64,000 bases of DNA from Pirellula staleyi DSM 6068 (GTDB lineage: Bacteria > Planctomycetota > Planctomycetia > Pirellulales > Pirellulaceae): positions 124,001-188,000 of the forward strand of contig CAMCMB010000001.1 of assembly GCA_945875845.1 (NCBI GenBank). The letters are read 5' to 3'. The notes under the pieces were generated by a model. It had not been told where the DNA came from. It saw only the letters and a program-made list of their open reading frames with translations, and ran no database searches. The position numbers were made by a program, and so were the translations under genes. Below are positions 42,260 to 50,665 of the stretch, piece by piece. The number at the start of each line of letters is the position of its first letter. Within the stretch, counting starts at the first letter, position 1.

Positions 42260-44683
42260 TTAAGACTTGACTTCTAGCTTCTTCGGAGAGGACTTGGGAA
42301 TAGAATCTTGAAAGTAGTCATTCCCAAGAGAATTACCGCCGTAGTAACCTCCGTACTGATAGGTTGAGCCATACCCATACCCACCGTATCCACTCTTGCC
42401 GTATCCTGCTCCGCGTCCGCTGCTGTAATTGTCGTAGCGGTATCCACCGTAACCATAAGAATTGCCGCCGACGCCAATACCGTTGACAACAACCCCAACC
42501 ATATTTGCATTGATGGCATGGAGCATTTGAGCTGCCCGCGATGCAATGGGCCGCAAGTTGCGTCTCAGTCGGATCGTAAGAAGGACACCATCCACGTGAC
42601 TGGCCACGTTGGCAGGATCGCTGACCGCGAGCACAGGTGGAGTATCGATAATGACGAAATCGAAACTGCTTCTCAATTTCGAGACTAAATCACCAAACAA
42701 TTCGCTAGAAAGAAGCTCAGCAGGATTGGCTGGTCGCCGTCCACAAGTCAACGCAGAAAGATTCTCGATGGTGGTTTGCTGAATCGCATCCTGCATTTCG
42801 ACTTTACCGCCGATCACCTGAACGAATCCAATGTCCGATTCGAGACCAAAGATTTTTGCGACACGGGGACGTCGAAAATCGCAATCCACGAGGCATACTC
42901 GGCGGCCTGACTGAGCGATGGACACGGCAATGTTCGCTGCAATCGTTGATTTGCCGTCGCCCGGTACTGGACTGGTAACCTGAAGGACTTTGACACCGCT
43001 CTGTTGACAAGAAAAAAACAAGGCCGTTCGAATGCCGCGGAACGCTTCGCTGATCGGGGCCCGGTTTTTGTGCAGTGTGACAATGGAGCTGTCCACCTTT
43101 TCATCGATTCGATCTGCTCGCGAAATGACGGCCAGGGGCACATGGCCGAGAATGGGCATCCCCAAGTCCATCGAGATTTCATCCGGGTTGCGATAGGATC
43201 GATCCGCCAACTCCAACAAGTAAGCCAAGCCTGAGAAGCATGCGAAGCCGAAGAAGCCACCAATTGCAACGAACTGAAACCAAAAGGGCCCATCGAACAA
43301 CCCGATTGTTGGCATGTCGAGCGTGACCACCTTCTTTCTACCAATATCCGATCCAAGGTTGATCTTTGTCAGGCTATCCGTGATTTGAGTTGAAAATTGA
43401 CTGAGGGCCTCTAGGTCGGCTAAGCTGATTGCATAGTCGCTGATACTGGCCGCGTTCTCTAGCATCCGAGGGCGAAGCGACTCCAGTTCGATAAGATAAT
43501 CATTTTGCTCAAATTTTAGCTTCTGCAACAACTCCTCCGACGCACCGCAAGCAATATTTAAGCGACCTTCAAGTGTGGGAGTATCGGCTTTGTTGGTCCC
43601 AAACTCCTCTTCGTTCGCTTGGAGTCGTGATTTCTGCCTCGCAAGTTCGGTTTCCAAATTCGACAATCGTTGCTTAACAACCACCACGCTCGGGTGCGAA
43701 TCGCCGAGCGATTGCTCATTCAGAAGCAAAAGTTGCGATCGTAGGGGGATGACTTTTTCTTGCTCAAAGAGCTCGATCTTATTTGTCTCGCTCCTAATGA
43801 AGTCTTGCTGAGACCTTAAGCCACTATCGTCTTTTAATCCCGAATCGTCTGTCGCGTTAATGACCAAACGAAGCAACTGCTCAACCGGGCGTTTCGATGT
43901 CCGCCCATCTTCCACTTGCTTTAGAACAGCCTCGATGCTTCGCCGTTTCCCATCGATGACTCGAATTTTTTCATTGATATCCAAAACGGTATCCGCTACG
44001 GGATCGTGTGGCTTCCCATCCTTGAAAATCAAATTGGTATTCTTTTTGACTTTGCTAGCCTCTTCGTTTGCTTTCCTTCGATTGGCGTCATATTTGTCGC
44101 TTAATTTCATCAACTCGGAAACGGCTTGTTCGGTATAGGTCTTAAGATTTCCTGTTACGAATTGCTCGTAGCCACTTACCACCGCCTGGACGACGTCACT
44201 CGATAATTCTGCATCGTTCGTTGTTACACCGATTCTGAGTATGTCGCTATTGAGGTCGTTCGAACCGAGCTTGGCTTCCAAAAGTTTGGGTGATAGCAAC
44301 CACCGAACAATGTCATCCTCAGACTTTCCTTCCAGTTTTCGGTGCTGGGTCAAGCGACCCAATTCGATAGCCTTTTTCAAAACCGCTGAACTTTTGATAA
44401 CTGCCAGCTCGTCGCTTCGGGATTTTGAATCCAACTGTTGACCATAGGTCTGAGAAATCGGAATCATCGCGTTTGGGGAAACGACTTGGATTTGCGCAAC
44501 GGCCTTATACTTTTCGGGCAGTTGCCCCCAGTACAGGAAGCCCAGGGTTGCACCGATCAACGAGCCAAGAATGGGCAACCATTTCCACCTTATCAGTATT
44601 TTGACCAAGTCGGGATTTGCAGGCCCAGATTGCGGCGTGAGCGTCGGGATGCTTGGGCTGTCTTGGGAAGGTCTAACGTCCAT
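42260..44683 (-). CDS. Polysaccharide chain-length regulator with BY-kinase domain (Wzc-like)
   Basis: 807 residues in one chain. The N-terminal Wzz domain is followed by TM1 (WLPILGSLIGATLGFLYWG, about 34-52), a long periplasmic coiled-coil part (about 170-430), and TM2 (FQFVAIGGFFGFACFSGLAY, about 468-487). The cytoplasmic tyrosine autokinase has Walker A SPVPGDGKSTIAANIA, Walker A' VCLVDCDFRRPRV and Walker B FVIIDTPPVLAVSDP. The C-terminal tail is extremely Gly/Tyr-rich (GYGKSGYGGYGYGSTYQYGG and similar), much longer than a usual tyrosine cluster. It controls chain length and export of exopolysaccharide together with the Wza-like and Wzy-like proteins nearby. Confidence 0.94.
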   Translation of the reverse strand: MDVRPSQDSPSIPTLTPQSGPANPDLVKILIRWKWLPILGSLIGATLGFLYWGQLPEKYKAVAQIQVVSPNAMIPISQTYGQQLDSKSRSDELAVIKSSAVLKKAIELGRLTQHRKLEGKSEDDIVRWLLSPKLLEAKLGSNDLNSDILRIGVTTNDAELSSDVVQAVVSGYEQFVTGNLKTYTEQAVSELMKLSDKYDANRRKANEEASKVKKNTNLIFKDGKPHDPVADTVLDINEKIRVIDGKRRSIEAVLKQVEDGRTSKRPVEQLLRLVINATDDSGLKDDSGLRSQQDFIRSETNKIELFEQEKVIPLRSQLLLLNEQSLGDSHPSVVVVKQRLSNLETELARQKSRLQANEEEFGTNKADTPTLEGRLNIACGASEELLQKLKFEQNDYLIELESLRPRMLENAASISDYAISLADLEALSQFSTQITDSLTKINLGSDIGRKKVVTLDMPTIGLFDGPFWFQFVAIGGFFGFACFSGLAYLLELADRSYRNPDEISMDLGMPILGHVPLAVISRADRIDEKVDSSIVTLHKNRAPISEAFRGIRTALFFSCQQSGVKVLQVTSPVPGDGKSTIAANIAVSIAQSGRRVCLVDCDFRRPRVAKIFGLESDIGFVQVIGGKVEMQDAIQQTTIENLSALTCGRRPANPAELLSSELFGDLVSKLRSSFDFVIIDTPPVLAVSDPANVASHVDGVLLTIRLRRNLRPIASRAAQMLHAINANMVGVVVNGIGVGGNSYGYGGYRYDNYSSGRGAGYGKSGYGGYGYGSTYQYGGYYGGNSLGNDYFQDSIPKSSPKKLEVKS

Positions 44684-44950
44684 TGCGAAATCTTAAGGTT
44701 GGATAAAGGAATTGCTAAACAATCAGTATATCTTAGGCGACCGGGCGAATCATTCCAGTGAGAGGGTCGGGTCCAGCCAGAAAATAACCAAATGTGGGGT
44801 AGATGAGGGCCCTCGGGACTTTGCGTCGCGCAAACAAGTTTCGTGTGCGCATCCGCCAGTTGGATGAGCGGCACGCAGACAGAGAACGGGCCACCCAATT
44901 TCAAGGTAGATTTCAAAAGGCCGCCAGCCTTAGTCTGATTTGCGTGTCAA

Positions 44951-47863
44951 CTAAGGCACACTTAAAAGCATCGTGATTTGCTGTCCAAGGTCTTTCACCT
45001 CTTGGTCAGCCGGAGCCAGCACTCTGGCTTCTTTCCAGAGACTTTCCGCTTCAGAAACTTCTGACATGTCTAAACATTTTCGGGCTAAGCGACACATCAA
45101 CTTGACGTTATTTTTTTCCAGTTTTTTCGCTTCCCGTAAGTGTTCGACCTCTTCCCTTGAATCACCTAACGCTTTGCAGGCGTCCGCCAGCATGACTTCC
45201 TTGAGAAATCTCCTTATTGGAGCTTTCGCAATCAATTCCGAAGCCCTCTCCCACAATCGTCGGTACGTTTCCGGAAACTTGTCCTCTTGAAAGACGCGTA
45301 TCGCCAAGTCCTGCATCACATCGTACCGCTGTGGGAAGAGATCGACCGATATTCCTTCGTCCTTTTGCTCGCTTGCCACTGCCATGGCAACATTTAGGTA
45401 GCTTGAGGGATTTGACTTCATAGCCTGGATTCGAATCTCCTCCCGATGTTTGGAATCCAGTTGATCTCGAAATATCATGGAATTCGTCAGCAAGTGTTGC
45501 GAATTGTGACGCGACAACTGATTAAAGGCGGGAAGTAACACCGCCATTTCCTCCGGCGCGCAAGTCATGTTGGAAAAAGTTCGCCCGAATGCCAAACGCC
45601 AGTCAAGCGGAGATTTTGCATGGCCGCGGGCGTATAAGTTTGCGGCCGTTTCGAGGCGCGCAAGGGCTTTCTCATATTCCTCCTTGGCATTCGCGTCGTC
45701 TTCCTTCTTACTGAATTGTTGCGCGATTTGTCCGGTCACCTTTTTGGCCTCATCAAATTGTTCTTGTTTCTTGAGATTGTTTAGATGCGTTAAAACTAAA
45801 TGCAACAGAAGCGGTGAGGTACTCGCCCACTCCGCTGCCCCTGTACTCTGGGGAGGGATTTCAATCCATTTGAATTGGCTCATCTGGTAGTCGTGGATGA
45901 TTCCATCCGCGAGTACTCGCATGGCGATTGGATTGTTGGCAATGTTTTGTTCTTTGGACGACCAAATCGATGCGAGCTTGCGCACTCGATCTGACGATTC
46001 ATTATTAAGTGGCACTGCCTCAGTATGTGGCAATGCATCGAGTTCTTTCGACTTTGCCGCCAACGATTCCGAAAGTGACATGGATAGTAGCGAACCCAAC
46101 GTGCAATAAATTACGATGCCCACGGAAATCGATACCGCAATACCCACGAGCCCGTTTCGAACCCACGTCAGGGGTTGAACAGGAATGTATTCCTGGAGGC
46201 TGCGACTTGATCTGCTCGTTCCCCGTTTTGCGGCCCGCAGAATCGCAGCCGATGCAAGTGCGCCCTGAACCGATCCAAGCAATAAGCAAGTGGGCACAAA
46301 AAGAGCTGGCAAAATGATTGCAAAATCCACTACGGAATGAAGCGCTTGGCTAAATAACAGGTAGGCTCCCGCCAGCTTGCTTGGAAACGAGGCACTCCAG
46401 TTCTCCGTGGGGATATTTCTCTGAATTCCGATCAAGATCGCGATCAGTGCGAAAATCATCGAAGCAATGCCGAGGAAACCCATTTCTACCGCACACTGTG
46501 CGTAAAGGCTCTCGGCGTGATAAAACCAAACCGGGAACGAGGGTTCTTGGAAGGGCAGATAAGCAAAATGAAAAGTGCCGAGCCCACTACCAAACAAGCC
46601 AAAAAATTGTGCCGCCTTCCAAGCGATAGACCATATGTACGCCCGGCCTTGTCGGAACTCTACTTCCAAGTCGATATCTGTCAGGCTTTCTATCCTTGCG
46701 TAGGCTTGATCGTCAAGCTGAAATCCAATCAAGCACGCAATGGTCGCAGCACTGAACGCGACCACGATCGCGAAACTGCCTCGGCTTTTGTCTTTGGTAT
46801 TCGCGATAACAGCCGCAGCTACGGTGGCCGCCAGGGCGCTTACAACGGCGCCTCGGCAAAGACTAATCACGAGCGATGAAACGATGGTTACTAAACAAAG
46901 CATCGATGCGATTTGCGGTGTGTTCAAGTCCGCCAACAGATCCTCAGTGGCCCCACGGATCTTCAATAGAAGCGTTGAATCAGGAAACCGATAGCGAACA
47001 TCATTGGAGTTCCGTTGAGTGTTGAGCAAGGTCCATCCAAGTAACCCAAGGCATCCGGCGATGCAGACGTTTAAATATCCTCCGGCCGAATTTTTGGACA
47101 CAAAAGTGGCGTAGGAGTTTCCTGTGGTGAGGCCTAGGAAGTTCACAGCCTTGTATGAGAGCGCACCTTGAATTCCGACAAAGGCAATGGTGACACCAAT
47201 AAAAGTCAACGTACCAAAAAGCCAGATTTGTTTGTTCGGCTCTGAGAATACCATTCGGCCTACCCAAACCAACAGTCCGCACAGTAAAAGCGAAGGAAAT
47301 GCAGCCTTCGTATGGAGCGGCTCAATACTGATTGCAAGTGTCTGGTCTTCTGCTGGAATGTTCCGAAGATCACACGGTAGGGATTTCGGATTCGATGCGC
47401 TGGCACTGACGGTAGTCTTCGTCAAGATGCCCTTCTCAATTTCAGAAGGTGCACTGGAAATGCCCAAAGTCCATCGTTGCAAATGAACGGATGGAGGAGC
47501 GTATCCTTTGCCCTGCCAAGAAAACACGGACAAGGACTGAGCAAATGCGAATAGGCCAAACGCAAACAAAACCCATGTCAACCAAGGTACACGGCAGTCT
47601 CCCGTTTTGCTCGCAGTACTGACTATACAATGCACAGCAATCAAGAATGATAAAACCACGGACGCCGCAAAAAGAAAGTATTGCCCATGCCAGGTTGCGC
47701 ATCCAAAATACCATGGCACCGCCAACAGGAGCAACAATACGAAGACTCTCAAGCTCCACGCGGAGAAGTCCACGCTCCGAATACGATTTTGACTGGAATT
47801 CGACCTTGCCGATTTTGAATCGGAATTTCGCGGCGACGTGCGGGAACGACTGTGACTTGGCAT
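44951..47863 (-). CDS. O-antigen ligase/Wzy-like polymerase with C-terminal TPR-like region
   Basis: About 970 residues. Residues 30-560 contain some 12 hydrophobic segments, with the long periplasmic loop and signature region SSLVISLCRGAVVSALAATV (the RG motif of Wzy_C/O-antigen ligases). LFGSGLGTFHFAYLPFQEPS and YHAESLYAQCAVEMGFLG, typical of the catalytic loop, follow. The last 350 residues are helical repeats (EEYEKALARLETAANLYARG, HLREAKKLEKNNVKLMCRLA) consistent with TPRs. It probably polymerises or ligates exported polysaccharide. ATG at 47863 is used rather than TTG 47872. It precedes the BY-kinase gene on the same strand; the 267 bases between them hold no visible gene. Confidence 0.88.
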   Translation of the reverse strand: MPSHSRSRTSPRNSDSKSARSNSSQNRIRSVDFSAWSLRVFVLLLLLAVPWYFGCATWHGQYFLFAASVVLSFLIAVHCIVSTASKTGDCRVPWLTWVLFAFGLFAFAQSLSVFSWQGKGYAPPSVHLQRWTLGISSAPSEIEKGILTKTTVSASASNPKSLPCDLRNIPAEDQTLAISIEPLHTKAAFPSLLLCGLLVWVGRMVFSEPNKQIWLFGTLTFIGVTIAFVGIQGALSYKAVNFLGLTTGNSYATFVSKNSAGGYLNVCIAGCLGLLGWTLLNTQRNSNDVRYRFPDSTLLLKIRGATEDLLADLNTPQIASMLCLVTIVSSLVISLCRGAVVSALAATVAAAVIANTKDKSRGSFAIVVAFSAATIACLIGFQLDDQAYARIESLTDIDLEVEFRQGRAYIWSIAWKAAQFFGLFGSGLGTFHFAYLPFQEPSFPVWFYHAESLYAQCAVEMGFLGIASMIFALIAILIGIQRNIPTENWSASFPSKLAGAYLLFSQALHSVVDFAIILPALFVPTCLLLGSVQGALASAAILRAAKRGTSRSSRSLQEYIPVQPLTWVRNGLVGIAVSISVGIVIYCTLGSLLSMSLSESLAAKSKELDALPHTEAVPLNNESSDRVRKLASIWSSKEQNIANNPIAMRVLADGIIHDYQMSQFKWIEIPPQSTGAAEWASTSPLLLHLVLTHLNNLKKQEQFDEAKKVTGQIAQQFSKKEDDANAKEEYEKALARLETAANLYARGHAKSPLDWRLAFGRTFSNMTCAPEEMAVLLPAFNQLSRHNSQHLLTNSMIFRDQLDSKHREEIRIQAMKSNPSSYLNVAMAVASEQKDEGISVDLFPQRYDVMQDLAIRVFQEDKFPETYRRLWERASELIAKAPIRRFLKEVMLADACKALGDSREEVEHLREAKKLEKNNVKLMCRLARKCLDMSEVSEAESLWKEARVLAPADQEVKDLGQQITMLLSVP

Positions 47864-48303
47864 TTTTCCCAAAAATCTTAGAGGAAACGTTTATAAGGCA
47901 GTTGGAAGACTGAGATATCCTAACCCCAAGCACGAGATTAGCACAAAAGATGTGGGTAAAGATGATTCGCGCACGCTTCGGGTTGAAATTAGCACCTTTC
48001 TATCCGCCATTCGCCTCAACGAACTGTCAGTTTCATTAACAAAGGTCAAATCCCGAGCGGTTCCGAATGCAATCGAAGGATTCTGGTTGCAATCAAGGAT
48101 CGCTAGCTTTGTAACTGCGATAAGCATTGCTGTCGTTTTATCAAATTCAACAGGCAAAGTCGTTGTTGCCCTAACATTCATTAAATTTGGTACGCCGTAG
48201 TGTCGATACCCTCCCACGGGGAGTTGAATTTGAGCCGACCATATGCGTGCTTGGCCAATTGTCACCTAGTTCCCGAAATCAAAGATTACATTGGGGGATC
48301 GGT
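47864..48303. promoter_or_regulatory. Divergent intergenic region between the two halves of the exopolysaccharide locus
   Basis: 440 bases separate the minus-strand ligase gene from the plus-strand lipoprotein gene, so promoters for both must lie here. I do not see a confident -35/-10 pair or a clear operator. The region is AT-richer than its surroundings (for example AACATTCATTAAATTTGGTA). A GTG-initiated frame at 47952-48200 is not convincing as a gene. Confidence 0.4.
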
Positions 48304-48990
48304 ATGTCGGTCAAGTACACTGAGCAGTCGAATTTGCGCCGAAAGCAAGGTTGGATCCAGGCAACTGGAAATCGACTTGCCTTATTATTCGTGCTGGCTT
48401 CCGCCACAATACAGTTCACGGGCTGCACGGCGTGGACCGGAATCAACAATAGCTGGAAATACAACGGCTACTGGAACAATACCATGATGGGGCAACGCAA
48501 CAGGTCGAGCGCCTCAAAAGCATGGCATTCTCGCAAACATCACTTCTGTAACGAAAAGTATCTTAAAGAATTCTCCGCAGGATTCAAAGCGGGATACGCA
48601 GACGTGGCCGATGGCGGAACAGGTTGCTCACCGGCGTTTCCACCCCGTGAATACTGGGGCTGGAAGTACCAATCGTGCGAAGGGCAAGCTCGCGTTGCAG
48701 CTTGGTTTTCCGGATTTCCGCACGGTGCTCGAGCGGCTGAAGAAGAAGGAATTGGTACCTGGACTCAGATCCAAACGTCATCCAATATTCAACACGAGTA
48801 CGCAAACAGCGGAATGCTGAACAAATCGGCCGCCGGTATGTATCCAGTCGCTCAATCTGCCATTCCCAATGGAATGCCCTCTCGCGAATCCAACGCTCAA
48901 CCGCCGATCGATTTGGGACAAACCTATCCCGTTTCGATCGGTGAAGAGCAATATGAAGTAACCAACATGCCATTGCTCGTTCAACAATAG
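48304..48990 (+). CDS. Predicted lipoprotein of the exopolysaccharide locus
   Basis: 228 residues. The N-terminal export signal ends in a lipobox-like FTGCTAW (Cys at about 39), so membrane anchoring by lipidation is likely. The mature part has KAWHSRKHHFCNEKYLKEF, FKAGYADVADGGTGCSPAFP, PPREYWGWKYQSCEG and WFSGFPHGARAAEEEG. I recall similar small proteins beside polysaccharide-export genes in other planctomycetes, but the function is not known. ATG at 48304 with GGGGGATCGG upstream is chosen over the frame opening at 48187. The Wza-like gene follows after about 105 bases on the same strand. Confidence 0.75.
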   Translation: MSVKYTEQSNLRRKQGWIQATGNRLALLFVLASATIQFTGCTAWTGINNSWKYNGYWNNTMMGQRNRSSASKAWHSRKHHFCNEKYLKEFSAGFKAGYADVADGGTGCSPAFPPREYWGWKYQSCEGQARVAAWFSGFPHGARAAEEEGIGTWTQIQTSSNIQHEYANSGMLNKSAAGMYPVAQSAIPNGMPSRESNAQPPIDLGQTYPVSIGEEQYEVTNMPLLVQQ

Positions 48991-49096
48991 TCTTGCGTTC
49001 ATCTTCATTGCGTTATGCGAAAGCATACCATACATACAAATCATCAGCACTGCATATCTTAAGGATCAACGCCAATTGGCGTACGAGGTAATAATT

Positions 49097-50497
49097 ATGT
49101 CTATGGAATGGAATCCAGTGACGCTCGTCGACTCATCAAAGAGACCTGAGCGAATTCTCAGGCGCCTGATCAGATATCTTTCGTTTACGAGCTTGCTGGC
49201 TGCTGGCGCGTTAAACATAGGTTGCACTGCCCTGACCCAGCCTATCAGCGGTATACCTGTAAGGCGATTGCCGCCTCAGTTCTTGGCTCAGTCTAAGAAC
49301 AACTTGGTTCCGCTCGATCCCTCTCGGTTGACCCAAGAACCTCCTCGGCAATATCTGGTGGACAAGGGAGATATCCTCGGAATCTATATCGAAGGTGTGT
49401 TGCCCTACACCGATTCGGATAAACCACCTACACCACCTCCCGTCAATTTCCCAACGGCAGAAAGTACGCTTGATCCCTCCTTGGGGTATCCAATCGTTGT
49501 TCAAGAAAACGGTACCATCGCATTGCCATCCATTGAACCGATCAAGGTCAAAGGGTTGACACTCGAGCAAGTGACGGAACTCATTCGTAAAGCGTATTTG
49601 GACGCCAGAATTTTTACAAACCCCGCACGATTACGACCGATCGTAACGATGCTGAAGGAGCGAACCTACAATGTCGTCGTAGTGCGACAGGATGTGGGAA
49701 CTCAATCCCAAGGGGGGGGTGGGGGAGGGGGCAGAGGAGCGTACAATCGCGGGTCTGACCAAAGTGCATCGGGAAGTATGATCCACTTGCCTGCCTATCA
49801 AAACGATGTGCTCCACGCACTCATGTCCTCCGGCGGTCTGCCTGGTATCAACGCCAAGAATGAGATCAAGATCTTGCGTGCTACGAAAGCGGACCAGAGA
49901 AAACGCGATGAATTCATTCAGCAGTTTAACCAACAGTATTTGTCCAATCCAAATCCTTGCTGTTGCCCTCCACCCTTGCCGGATGATCCCAGCTTGCTCA
50001 GGATTCCGATGCGATTGCCACCAGGAGTCGTTCCATCATTCCTACAAGAAGATATCATTCTGGAGGAAGGCGACGTGGTTTACATCGAATCCCGTGAAGC
50101 GGAAGTCTTCTACACCGGCGGATTGCTGCCCGGCGGAGAATGGTTGATCCCTCGCGATTATGACCTAGACGCTTTAGGGGCCATGGCACTCTCCGGAACG
50201 GGTTTAGGATCGAAGAATCAGGCTGGTGGTGGTGGTGGTATGGGGGGCGGTATCGTTGGCATGGCATTTGTGCCACCAGGGGAACTGTACATCCTACGAA
50301 AGACACCATGCAATGGACAAGTCACGATTTTGGTTGACCTTGCGAAAGCAACTACGGATCCTCGCGAACGGCCACTCATCATGCCAGGCGACACCCTCAT
50401 CCTCCGATACAAACCTTGTGAAGAGATACTGAACTTTAGCGTTGGAGCCTTCTTCACCTTCGGAGTCCAATACGCCCTTCAAGGTGGAGCACGGTAA
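49097..50497 (+). CDS. Polysaccharide export lipoprotein (Wza-like)
   Basis: 466 residues. The signal region ends in a lipobox LNIGCTALTQ. A Poly_export domain follows (RQYLVDKGDILGIYIEGVLP ... YPIVVQENGTIALPSIEPIKVKGLTLEQVTELIRKAYLD) and two SLBB-like segments (VVVVRQDVG ... LPAYQNDVLHALMSSGGLPG, and EDIILEEGDVVYIESREAEVFYTGGLLPGGEW). Two glycine runs interrupt the C-terminal half (seven Gly at about residue 215 and GGGGGMGGG at about 380). It should form the outer-membrane export channel for the polysaccharide handled by the nearby Wzc/Wzy proteins. Start ATG 49097 with GAGGT eight bases upstream is preferred to TTG 49076. Confidence 0.9.
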   Translation: MSMEWNPVTLVDSSKRPERILRRLIRYLSFTSLLAAGALNIGCTALTQPISGIPVRRLPPQFLAQSKNNLVPLDPSRLTQEPPRQYLVDKGDILGIYIEGVLPYTDSDKPPTPPPVNFPTAESTLDPSLGYPIVVQENGTIALPSIEPIKVKGLTLEQVTELIRKAYLDARIFTNPARLRPIVTMLKERTYNVVVVRQDVGTQSQGGGGGGGRGAYNRGSDQSASGSMIHLPAYQNDVLHALMSSGGLPGINAKNEIKILRATKADQRKRDEFIQQFNQQYLSNPNPCCCPPPLPDDPSLLRIPMRLPPGVVPSFLQEDIILEEGDVVYIESREAEVFYTGGLLPGGEWLIPRDYDLDALGAMALSGTGLGSKNQAGGGGGMGGGIVGMAFVPPGELYILRKTPCNGQVTILVDLAKATTDPRERPLIMPGDTLILRYKPCEEILNFSVGAFFTFGVQYALQGGAR

Positions 50498-50519
50498 CGG
50501 TTGAAGTTGAAAAAGAACG

Positions 50520-50549
50520 AGGGCGCTCGAGTTCGAGCGCCCTTTTTTT
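50520..50549 (+). terminator. Intrinsic terminator after the Wza-like gene
   Basis: AGGGCGCTCGA (50520-50530), then GT, then TCGAGCGCCCT (50533-50543) form a perfect 11-bp stem running straight into a TTTTTTT tract (50543-50549). This is the clearest rho-independent terminator in the window and marks the end of the lipoprotein-export transcript. Confidence 0.95.
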
Positions 50550-50665
50550 GTGGATGGACCGAACCGTCCCTCTTTTTTACGAGTGCACGTCACGTAAGGC
50601 CGGGATACAATAGAATGGTCGTTGGTATCTAGACTCTTCCCACCGTTCCCTAGCTTGCATTCCCC

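Noticed and set aside
47952-48200. 82-residue plus-strand frame in the divergent exopolysaccharide promoter region
   Set aside because: GTG start without a ribosome site, no recognisable family, and it occupies the only space for two promoters; a real gene cannot be fully excluded.
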